This document shows positions 8,255 through 17,708 of a stretch of DNA of 64,000 nucleotides, piece by piece. The notes under the pieces are model-generated. The model was not told the DNA's origin. It did no database searches and saw only the letters and a list, made by a program, of their open reading frames with translations. The translations under genes and the position numbers were made by a program. The stretch spans positions 50,379-114,378 of the forward strand of contig JAEZLH010000016.1 of assembly GCA_023435895.1 (NCBI GenBank), read 5' to 3'. The stretch comes from Bacillota bacterium. Lineage in GTDB: Bacteria > Bacillota > Clostridia > Lachnospirales > Lachnospiraceae. The stretch's first letter is position 1; the number at the start of each line of letters is the position of its first letter.

Positions 8255-9175
8255 TCAAACAATCAGCTTTGCCAAAATCATCACGACCGGAATTGTAAAT
8301 AAAGATAAAATTGTTGTGAGCGCAAATAATTCTGCGGCATATAAATAATTTTTATCATATCGGATGGCAAAGAGGCTAACAGTCGCCGCAGTTGGACAAG
8401 CACAAGCCAGGATCGAGGTAAGTATTACGATATCTGGTAAGTTAAATAATTGAAATACCATCAGCATGACAAGTGGCATAACGAGAAGTTTCAATATAGC
8501 AATGTATAGCAATCTCCATTTTTTGAATATATTCAGAATATTAGTCTGGGCAATCGTTATGCCAGCAACCATCATAGCAAGCGGTGTATTCATATCTCCA
8601 ATATAGCTCATTGGCTTACCTACCACCTGGGGTAAAGAAATTTTACATACAAAAAGAAGAAATCCAACGAAGGTTGATAATACAGAGGGAGAAAGCATTG
8701 CTTTCACAATCGATTTTTTATCGTATTTTCCTGACACACTCACCATTCCATGGGTCCATACCACAATATTAAATAGCGTCATATATGCCGTAAGATAGAA
8801 TACACCCTCGCTTCCAAAAACCCCATTTACAAGTGGAATACCAATAAACCCACAGTTAGAATATATCACCGCAAAGCGCTCAATGGATAATTCCGTATTT
8901 TTCTTCCTGACTACAAGTTGCGCCAATATAATTGCTGTTAAATGAGTAGCAATTGCTAGTACGAATGAAATTAATAATCCCGTCAATAATGTCTCTTCAA
9001 ATTTCCTTTGGTAAGATATGATAATTACCATTGGATTTACGAGCATTAATACTAAATCTGCAAGTTTCTTATTCGTTTCATTATCAATCAATTTTACTTT
9101 ATAGCTTATTACACCCACAAAAATAAGTATAAACATTATGATGATTTGATTGAATGCTGTGAATGCCAGTGTCAT
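8255..9175 (-). CDS. AEC (auxin efflux carrier-like) family transporter
   Basis: A 306-residue membrane protein with about ten hydrophobic segments in the two-halves arrangement of AEC transporters. Typical signatures are FVGVISYKVKLID near the N-terminus, LVLMLVNPMVI, the YSNCGFIGIPLV segment in the middle and ACACPTAATVSLFA in the second half. Bacterial members often move malate or other organic anions, but the substrate cannot be assigned. AGTAGG precedes the ATG. It appears to be a single gene. Confidence 0.88.
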   Translation of the reverse strand: MTLAFTAFNQIIIMFILIFVGVISYKVKLIDNETNKKLADLVLMLVNPMVIIISYQRKFEETLLTGLLISFVLAIATHLTAIILAQLVVRKKNTELSIERFAVIYSNCGFIGIPLVNGVFGSEGVFYLTAYMTLFNIVVWTHGMVSVSGKYDKKSIVKAMLSPSVLSTFVGFLLFVCKISLPQVVGKPMSYIGDMNTPLAMMVAGITIAQTNILNIFKKWRLLYIAILKLLVMPLVMLMVFQLFNLPDIVILTSILACACPTAATVSLFAIRYDKNYLYAAELFALTTILSLFTIPVVMILAKLIV

Positions 9176-9370
9176 AATTTACCTACTTTCTATGTATCAA
9201 TCGGTATCTTCCGATTGTGTTACGATAAACTATTATGAACTCTTTTTTGTCATCCATCAAGAGTTAATTTTTAATAAAATAATTCCATATAGTAAACAGC
9301 CCCTATACAAATAAAACAAAGCGGATGTGGTTTTGCTGGTATTTTCTTTTTTATTTGTAAATAAATGCAT

Positions 9371-9440
9371 GATTAGGGTGTCAAAAGGGTCTGTTTTAAC
9401 TGTGGCAATGGCAAATCGCATAAAGTTAAAAGATTCATGC
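9371..9440 (+). repeat. Dispersed repeat, copy A
   Basis: Begins GATTAGGGTGTCAAAAG and runs through ACTGTGGCAATGGCAA to TTCATGC. Bases 9399-9440 match 9549-9590 at 31 of 42 positions without gaps, offset by exactly 150 bases. A third related copy is at 36075-36125. Confidence 0.6.
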
Positions 9441-9522
9441 TTCGATGCCAAGATTCCTTATCTACAATACCACCTTAGAGTTCACAAAGCTAAGAATATC
9501 TTACTTCATAACCTCAATTTGC

Positions 9523-9590
9523 GATTAAGGTTTAAATACTCTGCTTGTACTGTAGTAATAGCAATTTACACATAGTTAAATACTTCATGC
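9523..9590 (+). repeat. Dispersed repeat, copy B
   Basis: Begins GATTAAGGTTTAAAT and contains ACTGTAGTAATAGCAATTT and TTCATGC, aligned to copy A as described there. Confidence 0.55.
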
Positions 9591-9705
9591 CCCGAACTAT
9601 ATCATCTTTTTCAAATAAATTTATGGATATCTATAATGATCTATGTCCTTAATTCATATAAACGTTACTATTTCAGTATAATAAAATAAAAAAGGAAAAG
9701 ATATT

Positions 9706-10281
9706 ATGGATCATCTTACATTGATTCTGCTGGCAATGGGATTAACCACCGATGCATTTGCAGTTTCCATTACAAATGGCATATGCCGGAATCGAATTAC
9801 AAAAAGGTATGCCTTTGCTACCGCTTTTATATTTGGGTTTTTTCAGGCATTGATGCCGGTGCTTGGTTTTCTGCTGGGTAACTCCCTCTCAAATATAGCT
9901 CATCGCTACCAGCATTGGATTGCTTTAATTTTACTAGGTGGTATTGGGGCTAATATGTTGGTGGACGCCATAAATGAAAGTAAAAACCCTAAAGATCATC
10001 AGCCTCTCAGTCAGCTGTTGACGATCAAGAACTTATTTCTGCAAGGAATTGCTACAAGTATCGACGCTTTAGCTGCGGGGGTAGGTTTTGCAGTTCTTGA
10101 CATGAATATTTTAACTGCTTCTCTTACCATCGGTGTAATCACCTTTTCTTTCTGCTTTTTAGGGGTGTATATTGGAAGAATGTTTGGTACCATTCTAGGT
10201 GTAAGAGCAAAATTCGTGGGAGGATTAATTCTAATTGCAATCGGGGTAAAACTATTTCTGGAAGGTCTGTTTTATTTTTAA
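9706..10281 (+). CDS. mntP: Manganese efflux pump MntP
   Basis: MntP exports Mn2+. The protein has 191 residues and six hydrophobic segments. The two acidic repeat motifs are visible: LGLTTDAFAVSI-like near residues 10-22 (MGLTTDAFAVS) and GIATSIDALAAGVGF around 111-125, each with the conserved Asp in a membrane helix. AAAAAGGAAAAG precedes the ATG. The related YtaF sporulation protein shares the fold, but the motif pattern and length fit MntP better. Confidence 0.88.
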   Translation: MDHLTLILLAMGLTTDAFAVSITNGICRNRITKRYAFATAFIFGFFQALMPVLGFLLGNSLSNIAHRYQHWIALILLGGIGANMLVDAINESKNPKDHQPLSQLLTIKNLFLQGIATSIDALAAGVGFAVLDMNILTASLTIGVITFSFCFLGVYIGRMFGTILGVRAKFVGGLILIAIGVKLFLEGLFYF

Positions 10282-10489
10282 TGATGGGCATCAATCACAG
10301 ATATAAGAATTTATTTAGCATAGGAAACCATCTAGTAACTTTAAGTGATATGGAGCAGAAAACAATATAAGGTCATACTGTAATACATGACCATATAGTA
10401 ATATTTCTTTCTAAATCATTTTTCAAGTTGAAAATTCATCCATATTATATGATAATAGATACATCTTACAAATATAAGGAGTGGTACAC

Positions 10490-11119
10490 ATGAGTTTTGA
10501 TTCATGCTTTGATAAATTACCAGTCATCGAAACACCTAGATTAATTTTAAGACAAATAACAGAGAGTGCTGAAGATGGCAGGGACAGTCTGGAATATATT
10601 AATGATTATAGTGTTTATCGTTACTGGGGTGTATATGATGAATCCAGCGATACAAACGGCAGACGCCGACCGAAGAAGAAAATAAAGCTTGATTATCACT
10701 ACAATGCAACAATGAAGGAATATCGCGCCAAACGAGAGTTAACTTGGCTAATGGAGCTAAAAGACAGCCATAAAGTGATCGGTGAAATTGTATTATATGA
10801 TTTTCGGCTAAAAAAACAAGCCGATATCGGATATCGAATCAGCAAAGATTACTGGGGTAAAGGCTTTACTCCGGAAGCAGGACAAGCCATGTGCAAGGTT
10901 GCCTTTGACACAATGGATTTAACACGGTTGCAAATACGTTGCTTTACGGACAATCTAAGCTCGGTTCGTGTTGCTGAAAAGCTTGGATTTTCAAAAGAAG
11001 GAATGGTAAGACAGGGAGCCATTGTCAATGTTATGACCGATTATTATATATTTGGATTATTAGCAGATGACTATGATAAAAATCCCATCCCTGATTCTGA
11101 GGTGAAGATTTTTGACTAA
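10490..11119 (+). CDS. RimJ/RimL-type GNAT acetyltransferase
   Basis: A GNAT protein of the RimJ/RimL group, whose members acetylate ribosomal proteins, antibiotics or small amines. The opening IETPRLILRQ, GYRISKDYWGKGFTPEA (acetyl-CoA loop) and NLSSVRVAEKLGFSKEG are diagnostic. A basic insert GRRRPKKKIK around residue 62 is unusual. The ATG at 10490 lies eight bases after AAGGAG; an in-frame GTG at 10481 overlaps that site and was not chosen. The substrate is unknown. Confidence 0.87.
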   Translation: MSFDSCFDKLPVIETPRLILRQITESAEDGRDSLEYINDYSVYRYWGVYDESSDTNGRRRPKKKIKLDYHYNATMKEYRAKRELTWLMELKDSHKVIGEIVLYDFRLKKQADIGYRISKDYWGKGFTPEAGQAMCKVAFDTMDLTRLQIRCFTDNLSSVRVAEKLGFSKEGMVRQGAIVNVMTDYYIFGLLADDYDKNPIPDSEVKIFD

Positions 11120-11184
11120 TAATAGATTTGAGTGCCATAGACCTATGATAGCAGGATAATGGCAACTTTCACAAAGGAGGACTT

Positions 11185-12018
11185 ATGAAGTCTTTATATA
11201 TCTCTGATTTAGACGGTACTCTTCTGCAGCCGAATATCGAATTATCCGACAAAACAATCCGTATAATCAACGAATTGATTGGACAAGGGATGAACTTTAG
11301 CGTTGCAACAGCCAGATCAATTGCCTCTGTAAAACCAATCCTTAAGAAGGTTAATATCTCGGTCCCTGTGGTTTTAATGAATGGGGTTTGTATCTATGAT
11401 CTTCAAAAAAATGAATATGTAAAAATAGAGGCACTATCAGAGGAGAGTATCTCTATTCTATTAAGCCTAATAAAGGAATATCGACTAAAGGGCTTTGCCT
11501 ATGCAATCAAAGATGGTGTCCTTTCCACTTATTACGAAGATTTAAATAGCCAAGCTCTAAAAGCTTTTGTTCAAGAACGGGTGGAGCGCTATAATAAAAA
11601 ATTCACTCAAATAAGCGACTTTCGCACTCTTTCCGAAGAACCTCTCATCTATTATTCATTAATGGGTGTCAGGGAACAATTGGAGCCGGTATATTTAGCG
11701 CTTCAAACTATTCAAGAAATAAACAGCGTAATGTACAAAGATAACTATACCCCTAACCTATGGTATCTTGAGCTGCATAGCAAATTCGCTTCCAAATATC
11801 ATGCCGTGCAATTTCTTCGTTCTGAATATGGATTTGACAAGGTTACATGTTTTGGTGATAACCGCAATGATTTTCCACTCTTTGAAGCTTCGGATATAAA
11901 ATTAGCGGTAGGAAATGCCTTAGAGGAATTGAAAGAAAAAGCAAATGAGGTTATTGAAACTAATCTTATGGATGGAGTTGCTCATTGGTTAAAGGATCAT
12001 TACCACTTGACTTTTTAA
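11185..12018 (+). CDS. Cof-type HAD hydrolase
   Basis: A 277-residue HAD phosphatase with a C2B cap, of the Cof/YidA group that dephosphorylates sugar phosphates and cofactors. Motif I is ISDLDGTL (nucleophile Asp8, acid Asp10), motif II lies in FSVATAR, and motif IV is FGDNRNDFPLFE, followed by AVGNALEELK. AAGGAGG precedes the ATG closely. It follows the GNAT gene by 65 bases and may be co-transcribed. It ends at the hairpin 12063-12106. Confidence 0.9.
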   Translation: MKSLYISDLDGTLLQPNIELSDKTIRIINELIGQGMNFSVATARSIASVKPILKKVNISVPVVLMNGVCIYDLQKNEYVKIEALSEESISILLSLIKEYRLKGFAYAIKDGVLSTYYEDLNSQALKAFVQERVERYNKKFTQISDFRTLSEEPLIYYSLMGVREQLEPVYLALQTIQEINSVMYKDNYTPNLWYLELHSKFASKYHAVQFLRSEYGFDKVTCFGDNRNDFPLFEASDIKLAVGNALEELKEKANEVIETNLMDGVAHWLKDHYHLTF

Positions 12019-12062
12019 AAGTCTTAGCTTTTTAAATAGTCTTGGTTTTAATAAATTAATAC

Positions 12063-12106
12063 GGAATAGTCCGATTCGCCATATTATGGCTCAATCGGGC
12101 TATTCC
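12063..12106. terminator. Hairpin between convergent genes
   Basis: GGAATAGTCCGATT pairs with AATCGGGCTATTCC (14 bp with one G-T type mismatch). T-tracts are weak on both sides. It lies between the stop codons of the HAD gene and the histidine phosphatase gene and probably ends both transcripts. Confidence 0.65.
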
Positions 12107-12120
12107 ATTTATGAAACTAA

Positions 12121-12753
12121 TTACATAATATTCTTACGATATAGATTTGGATATCCCTCCAAATGAGCAAAATCATTAAAGCGTTCTAGGTAAAACCTTT
12201 CCTTTCCTTCGTCATAAACCAACTGTGTAATGCTGGTATTCTCTAAGGAAAAACCAAACAGAAAGCGATTTGCCTGATCTTTACCAAACAATGCTGCAAG
12301 AATGGTACGTATGGTTCCCCCATGCATAACAATTGCAATGTCCTTCTTGCCACTTTTTACAATGTCCATAATAACCGGCATAGCTCTCTCGTACACATCC
12401 TGTCCACTCTCCCCGCCTGGATATGGAATATCTTCTATTAGCATTTTATGTTTTTGATTAAATTCTTTAAAATGTTCGTCAATATATTCAGCACTCTTGC
12501 CTTCCAAATGACCGAAGGATATTTCTCTTATCCCTTCCCTGATTTCATGAGTTAACCCCAATCCCTCATTGATTATCTCTGCTGTTTCCCTTGCACGAAG
12601 CAAATCGCTGGAATAGAGCGCATCAATCTGATAGTTCTTCATTCGATCACGAAGTAACTGTGCTTGCTTTACTCCTTCCGATGTAAGCTCTACATCCAGA
12701 TTACAGAGTTTAATACATTGTCTTCCATGTCTAATTAGGTATAGATTAACCAT
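12121..12753 (-). CDS. Histidine phosphatase family protein
   Basis: A phosphoglycerate-mutase-like phosphatase of 210 residues. YLIRHGRQ carries the phosphorylated histidine in the RHG motif, LYSSDLLRARETAE is the second signature, and IVMHGGTIRT holds the second catalytic histidine. The glutamate of the acid loop is in GHLEGKSAEYID. The start at 12753 (MVNLYLIRHG) follows GGGGGAAG. Members act on sugar phosphates, alpha-ribazole phosphate or other substrates; no cobalamin genes are nearby to point to CobC. Confidence 0.87.
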   Translation of the reverse strand: MVNLYLIRHGRQCIKLCNLDVELTSEGVKQAQLLRDRMKNYQIDALYSSDLLRARETAEIINEGLGLTHEIREGIREISFGHLEGKSAEYIDEHFKEFNQKHKMLIEDIPYPGGESGQDVYERAMPVIMDIVKSGKKDIAIVMHGGTIRTILAALFGKDQANRFLFGFSLENTSITQLVYDEGKERFYLERFNDFAHLEGYPNLYRKNIM

Positions 12754-12909
12754 CTTCTTCCCCCGCTTCCTATTGCCCAATGTAAATCGATCTTGGGAAT
12801 ATTAATTCACACATTTTTAGCTGCTATCCACTTTGAATTTATAAGAAAAATATATCAATTTCTTTTCCTGAAAAGCGCTTCCTATTGACATATTACCTAA
12901 TGCGACGAA

Positions 12910-13224
12910 TTATAACTGTTGTCTCTTTTCATACACTTCATTATAGATCTTCATCATCACAAGATAGTCCTGTTCTGAGATCATAGAAATCTGATTGGCA
13001 TATTCTACTATATAACAAGTAAAAGCAACAAATCGAATATGAGTCAGAAGAAGGTCATAACGCTCTGTATCATAGTATTTTTTTATCACATCGCAATAGA
13101 ACTGGAGCAATTCTTTCACATCACTCTCTGTTTGTTCTTGTAATAATCCATTCAATTCTTCTATTTTATTCTCTGAGAATAATCCTTTTAAATCTGCATC
13201 CAATTGTGCTAATTCTTCTCTCAT
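12910..13224 (-). CDS. Small helical protein of unknown function
   Basis: I do not recognise this 104-residue protein. It is predicted to be almost entirely alpha-helical, acidic and soluble, with aromatic-rich stretches such as FYCDVIKKYYDTERYD. GGAGG lies seven bases before the ATG at 13224, which supports a real gene; the frame opens at a GTG three bases earlier. It stands alone between the histidine phosphatase and the sugar transporter operon. Confidence 0.7.
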   Translation of the reverse strand: MREELAQLDADLKGLFSENKIEELNGLLQEQTESDVKELLQFYCDVIKKYYDTERYDLLLTHIRFVAFTCYIVEYANQISMISEQDYLVMMKIYNEVYEKRQQL

Positions 13225-13427
13225 CACGTTACCTCCGATAAAAATCCTATTCCATTATTAACCCAACCATTCTATCACGGAATAGATAGCCATACAAGTA
13301 TAAATCTGAAACACAGAAGAATCATTTTACCCCAACTTTTGATAATGAAAATTTTCAGAACTAGTATAATGTTAGCCCTATCGTAAAACAACCGTAGGGA
13401 AGTACACTCGGATTGCAAAAAAGCACA

Positions 13428-13460
13428 GAAAAATGTCCCGGTCGGGGAACCGGGACATCT
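13428..13460 (-). terminator. Terminator of the mmsB-like gene
   Basis: TGTCCCGGT (13434-13442) and ACCGGGACA (13449-13457) form a GC-rich 9-bp stem with a 6-base loop; on the minus strand it runs into TTTTTCTG. It ends the sugar transporter operon. Confidence 0.85.
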
Positions 13461-13481
13461 TAGCATAGGACGAGGAGTGTA

Positions 13482-14639
13482 TTATGCTACCTTGCTTCTT
13501 TTTTTCGATAAAACGTCAAAGGTTACCGCAGCAAGAAGTACTAAGCCTTTAACAACTTTTTGTAAGTTAGCGTCTACACCCATGATGGACATACCATTGT
13601 TGATAACACCCATGAATACAGCACCGATTACTACGCCACCAACTTTACCAACACCACCGTAAGCGGAAGCACCACCGATAAAGCAAGCACCGATTGCATC
13701 TAATTCATAGTTCATACCAGCAGTAGGAGCAGAGGAGTTAAAACGAGCCACACACACAAGTGCTGCAACAGCACTGAGGAATGCCATATTTACATAAGCG
13801 AAGAATAATACTTTGTTTGTATTGATACCGCTTAATTTAGCTGCTTTTTCATTACCGCCCATTGCATAAAGGTAACGACCCGGAACGGTTCTGGTTGTGA
13901 AGTAAGCATATGCCATAACGATTACACCAATAATAATTAAGATCATCGGCATACCACTTGCATTTGCTAAGGATAAGCTTAATGCCATGATAGCTACTAC
14001 TACGATTACCATCTTTGCAATAAGAGCAACGAAGGATTCTAACTGATAGCCTTTTCTGCTTTTGTTTGCTCTGGAGACAATCTGAACAGCTACATAAATA
14101 GCACTGAGAACTGCACCAATTAAAATACAAATAATATTTATTGATCCCCCGAATACGTCAGGAATATAACTATTAAAAAGATCTAAGTATGATTTAGGGT
14201 AGTTGGAAATGGTAAGACCGTTTAAGATCATAAGTGCAACGCCTCTCCATAACAACATACCTGCCAAAGTTACAATGAATGCAGGAATTCGTAAAAACGC
14301 GATCCAGTAACCCTGAATTACACCAATTAATATACCTACGAGTAAACAGATAATAATTGCTAAGACCATATTCATATGCTTATTAACGATTAATGTACCT
14401 GCTACAGCACCTACAAGTGCTACAATTGATCCAACTGATAAGTCGATGTTACCACCTGTTAAAATACACATTAACATACCGGTTGCTAATATAACTACAT
14501 ATCCATTTTGCGCTATCAAGTTCGTTACATTACCCGGAACAAGTAACATACCCTTTGTCTGCCAAGCGAAAAAGGCGGTAACTACGATGAGCGCAAAGAT
14601 CATAGTATTCCTTTTAAGTATTTCCTTTGCTTTATCCAT
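13482..14639 (-). CDS. mmsB: Sugar ABC transporter permease (MmsB/GguB/XylH type)
   Basis: Permease of a CUT2-class ABC importer for aldoses. The 385-residue protein has about ten hydrophobic segments and the family motifs GGNIDLSVGSIVAL, RIPAFIVTLAGMLLWRG and AIGACFIGGASAYGGVGKVGG; the last carries the loop that meets the ATPase. The central insert of about 50 residues (around 190-240) is typical of MmsB/XylH as opposed to RbsC. It starts two bases after mmsA and closes the operon. The sugar is probably xylose, arabinose, galactose or glucose. Confidence 0.92.
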   Translation of the reverse strand: MDKAKEILKRNTMIFALIVVTAFFAWQTKGMLLVPGNVTNLIAQNGYVVILATGMLMCILTGGNIDLSVGSIVALVGAVAGTLIVNKHMNMVLAIIICLLVGILIGVIQGYWIAFLRIPAFIVTLAGMLLWRGVALMILNGLTISNYPKSYLDLFNSYIPDVFGGSINIICILIGAVLSAIYVAVQIVSRANKSRKGYQLESFVALIAKMVIVVVAIMALSLSLANASGMPMILIIIGVIVMAYAYFTTRTVPGRYLYAMGGNEKAAKLSGINTNKVLFFAYVNMAFLSAVAALVCVARFNSSAPTAGMNYELDAIGACFIGGASAYGGVGKVGGVVIGAVFMGVINNGMSIMGVDANLQKVVKGLVLLAAVTFDVLSKKRSKVA

Positions 14640-14641
14640 CT

Positions 14642-16177
14642 CTATTCTCCTTTACTTGTTTTTAATATTTGACTCATGATAAGTTCCTGTGTAGCCTCTT
14701 CTTTGGAGACCTCACCAACCATTTTACCTTCATTCATAATATAGATACGATCACACATACCTAATAACTCGGGTAACTCGGAAGATATCATTAAGATAGA
14801 TTTGCCTTCGCTAACCAGCTGGTTAATAATGCAATAAATCTCATATTTCGCACCAACGTCAATACCTCTTGTGGGTTCATCCAGAATAAGAATATCAGGA
14901 TCTGCAAACATCCACTTACTGATTAATACCTTTTGCTGATTTCCACCACTTAAGTTACCAACAATCTGCTCAGTAGAAGTACATTTTGTTTTCAACTTAG
15001 AAGCATAGTCGTCAGATACGATTACTTCTAAATCTGAATCAATAATTCCGTTCTTGCTGACTTTACTCATCTTTGCAAGAGTAGTATTGATACGGATGGG
15101 GTTGGATAATACCAAACCGTCACCTTTTCTATCTTCAGTAACATAAGCAAGCTTATTATCAATAGCCTGTCTGGAGCTCTTCCAGTTAACTTCTTTTCCA
15201 TTCACTAAAAGCTGTCCTGATATGCCAGTACCATAGCTCTTACCAAAAATACTTAAGGCAAGCTCTGTACGACCTGCACCCATAAGACCTGCAATACCAA
15301 CCACTTCACCTTTTCTTACATGAAGAGAAACATTATCAACTACTTTACGACCTGCATAAAGAGGATGGAACACTGTCCAGTTTTTCACTTCAAGATTAGT
15401 TTCTTTGATATTACTTGTTTCTCTCTTCGGGAAACGATCTGTCATAGTACGACCAACCATACCACGAATAATACGTTCTTCGCTGATTTCTTCTGTTCTG
15501 TTATCTAATGTCTCTATGGTAGCTCCGTCTCGAATTACAGTAATCTTATCCGCTACATATGAAATCTCATTAAGTTTATGAGAAATAATAATCGAAGTTA
15601 AACCTTCCTTTTTAAAACGCAGAAGTAAGTCTAATAATTTACGAGAATCTGCTTCATTTAAGGATGCTGTAGGCTCATCAAGAATGAGAAGTTTTACATT
15701 CTTCGCTAATGCCTTTGCAATTTCTACCAACTGTTGTTTACCAACACCGATATCCTTAATCAAAACCTTGGAATCTTCAAAGAGTCCTACCGTTTTGAGC
15801 AGATCTGCTGCTTTATGGTAAGTTTCTTCCCAATTAATACGTGCAACTGATCCACGTTCATTGCCAAGAAACATGTTTTCGCCAATTGTCATATAAGGAA
15901 CCAACGCAAGTTCCTGATGGATAATAACGATACCTTTGCTTTCACTGTCTTTAATCATATTGAATTTACATTCTTCACCTTGGTACAGGATATCGCCTTC
16001 ATAGCTTCCATACGGATAAATTCCGCTCAGTACATTCATTAACGTTGATTTACCTGCACCATTTTCACCAACCAACGCATGAATTTCTCCTTCTTCTACA
16101 CGAAGGTTGACATTATCCAATGCCTTTACACCGGGGAAGCGTTTGGTAATATTCTTCATTTCCAATATTGCTGCCAC
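14642..16177 (-). CDS. mmsA: Sugar ABC transporter ATPase with two ATP-binding domains
   Basis: The duplicated ATPase of a CUT2 importer (511 residues). Domain 1 has Walker A GENGAGKST (about residues 38-46), a Q-loop in IIHQELALV and Walker B LLILDEPTASL. Domain 2 has the degenerate Walker A GLMGAGRTE, the signature LSGGNQQKV and Walker B ILILDEPTRGIDVGAK; this asymmetry is normal for the family. It lies downstream of the binding-protein gene behind the hairpin at 16285-16327, so it is probably expressed at a lower level. Confidence 0.94.
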   Translation of the reverse strand: MAAILEMKNITKRFPGVKALDNVNLRVEEGEIHALVGENGAGKSTLMNVLSGIYPYGSYEGDILYQGEECKFNMIKDSESKGIVIIHQELALVPYMTIGENMFLGNERGSVARINWEETYHKAADLLKTVGLFEDSKVLIKDIGVGKQQLVEIAKALAKNVKLLILDEPTASLNEADSRKLLDLLLRFKKEGLTSIIISHKLNEISYVADKITVIRDGATIETLDNRTEEISEERIIRGMVGRTMTDRFPKRETSNIKETNLEVKNWTVFHPLYAGRKVVDNVSLHVRKGEVVGIAGLMGAGRTELALSIFGKSYGTGISGQLLVNGKEVNWKSSRQAIDNKLAYVTEDRKGDGLVLSNPIRINTTLAKMSKVSKNGIIDSDLEVIVSDDYASKLKTKCTSTEQIVGNLSGGNQQKVLISKWMFADPDILILDEPTRGIDVGAKYEIYCIINQLVSEGKSILMISSELPELLGMCDRIYIMNEGKMVGEVSKEEATQELIMSQILKTSKGE

Positions 16178-16284
16178 TAATACCCCTCCTTAACTATAAA
16201 TTATATAATGATGTCATGAGTCTTTCATAAATCTTTTGACTCTTTGTATTTATACTGCCAAAGTTATATTCCTAGGGCAGTTTT

Positions 16285-16327
16285 AAAAAGGGTGCTGTAT
16301 AACTAAAGCTCTATACAACACCCTTTT
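16285..16327 (-). terminator. Partial terminator between the binding-protein and ATPase genes
   Basis: AAAAAGGGTGCTGTATA pairs with TATACAACACCCTTTTT, with a 10-base loop and T/A tracts on both sides. It sits in the 165-base gap inside the transporter operon. Such read-through terminators commonly give high levels of the binding protein relative to the membrane parts; that role is inferred here. Confidence 0.85.
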
Positions 16328-16342
16328 TCTACTGTGTTGAGA

Positions 16343-17425
16343 TTATTTTAATTGATCTTCTGTGTAGTACTTGGAGTCAATTAATAATTCTTTGTAGTTG
16401 GATGCATCTGCAAATACAGGATCGCAAAGGAAGGTTTTAACAATACCCTTACCGTTGTCATATGTCTGTGTATCATTTACAGGTACTTCTTTGTTCTCAA
16501 GGATTGCTGTAACCATCTCAACAACCTTGTCAGCTAATTTACGTGTATCCTTGAAGATAGACATAGACTGTGTTCCTGCAAGAATGTTCTTAACAGATGT
16601 GATATCGCAGTCCTGACCAGTTACGATCGGGAAATCTTCTTTTGTATAACCAGCATTAACTAATGCATTAGTAATACCAATTGCACAAGAGTCATTGGAA
16701 GAATATACAACATCAAGCTTAGGTTTCTTTCCAGGATAGTTTGCTGTAAGAAGGTTTTCCATTCTCTTCTGAGCTTCTTCTGTAGACCAGTTTAATGTAG
16801 CAACTTCTTCAAATTTCTGTTGTTTAGAAACAACATTTAATTTGCCATTGTCAATGTATGGCTGTAATACTTCCATAGCGCCGCCAAAGAAGAAACGAGC
16901 ATTGTTATCATCAGGAGAACCTGTGAATAACTCGATGTTGAAAGGACCTGCCTGATTCTTAAGATCTAACTTATCAACGATATACTGTCCCTGAATTGTA
17001 CCAACTTTTTTGTTATCGAAAGTTGCATAATAGGAAACTGCATCGGTATCCATGATAAGACGGTCATAAGCGATTACCGGGATTTTCTTTTCTTTCGCTT
17101 TTGCTAAAACAGTACCAAGAGAACCACCATCGATGGAAGCGATAACTAATACTTGACATCCTGTAGTGATCATATTTTCAACTTGACCAAGCTGAGTGTT
17201 AATATCATTGTTAGCATACTGTAAGTCAACTGTGTAACCAGCCTTCTCTAATGCGCTCTTCATGTTAGCACCATCCTGGTTCCAACGCTGTAAATCTTTC
17301 GTAGGCATTGCAACACCAATCTTCTTGCCGCCATCTTTTTTGGTGTCGTCTTTGCTACCACAACCAACTAATAAAGATGCAACTAATGCAACACAAAGAA
17401 TTACACTTATTAACTTCTTTTTCAT
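16343..17425 (-). CDS. chvE: ChvE-like sugar-binding lipoprotein
   Basis: The extracellular binding protein of the MmsAB importer. A lipoprotein signal (residues 1-22) ends in LLVGC, with Cys22 as the lipid site. The mature part starts GVAMPTKDLQRWNQDG and contains VIAYDRLI, GSPDDNNARFFF and VTGQDCDI, the pattern of ChvE/multiple-monosaccharide binding proteins. The length of 360 is typical. A GGGAGGAAC site precedes the ATG. The upstream region has an inverted repeat (17496-17563) that may bind the regulator encoded next door. Confidence 0.92.
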   Translation of the reverse strand: MKKKLISVILCVALVASLLVGCGSKDDTKKDGGKKIGVAMPTKDLQRWNQDGANMKSALEKAGYTVDLQYANNDINTQLGQVENMITTGCQVLVIASIDGGSLGTVLAKAKEKKIPVIAYDRLIMDTDAVSYYATFDNKKVGTIQGQYIVDKLDLKNQAGPFNIELFTGSPDDNNARFFFGGAMEVLQPYIDNGKLNVVSKQQKFEEVATLNWSTEEAQKRMENLLTANYPGKKPKLDVVYSSNDSCAIGITNALVNAGYTKEDFPIVTGQDCDITSVKNILAGTQSMSIFKDTRKLADKVVEMVTAILENKEVPVNDTQTYDNGKGIVKTFLCDPVFADASNYKELLIDSKYYTEDQLK

Positions 17426-17495
17426 AAATTTGTTCCTCCCATAAAGTTTGTTTTTTACTACGAGTAAATAATAACACGGATAGAATAGTACAAAC

Positions 17496-17563
17496 TTGCT
17501 ATATACTGCATATTTTTAATAGTTTTGGGCATGCTGTTAAGTTAATACTATCCTATATAGCAA
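17496..17563 (-). promoter_or_regulatory. Inverted repeat upstream of chvE-like gene
   Basis: TTGCTATATA (17496-17505) and TATATAGCAA (17554-17563) are perfect 10-bp inverted arms 48 bases apart, within 70-140 bases of the chvE start. This is where an operator for the neighbouring YesN-like regulator would be expected. No convincing -35/-10 pair could be fixed between the arms, so the assignment is tentative. Confidence 0.4.
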
Positions 17564-17628
17564 TTTATTGTTCTTGTGCTATCAATAATTTACTATTATA
17601 ATTTTCTCCTTTATTGCATATTGTAATA

Positions 17629-17690
17629 CATGAAAAAAAAGCTTCCTTTAGCAATTTTTAATTAATAAAAATGCTATAAAAAGCTTTCTT
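17629..17690 (-). terminator. Terminator of the sugar-sensor operon
   Basis: On the minus strand AAGCTT, TAGCA and an A/T-rich inner part pair with their complements and are followed by TTTTTTTT (17636-17629). It lies just after the second binding-protein gene and insulates the chvE transcription unit. Confidence 0.75.
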
Positions 17691-17708
17691 TTCTATTATA
17701 AGTACTAT

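Larger units (their letters stand above)
9176..9705. other. Long intergenic region with a duplicated repeat
   Basis: No gene is supported in these 530 bases; the short open frames lack ribosome sites. The region holds two copies of a roughly 70-base repeat (9371-9440 and 9523-9590). Just before mntP a TATAAT-like sequence occurs near 9677-9682, with no clear -35 and no recognisable manganese riboswitch. Confidence 0.6.

Noticed and set aside
9327..9575. 82-codon + strand ORF upstream of mntP
   Set aside because: Runs through one whole copy and part of another copy of the dispersed repeat, has no ribosome site and atypical composition.
9591..9705. Manganese (yybP-ykoY) riboswitch before mntP
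   Set aside because: Only about 115 AT-rich bases without the expected paired structure or conserved loops.
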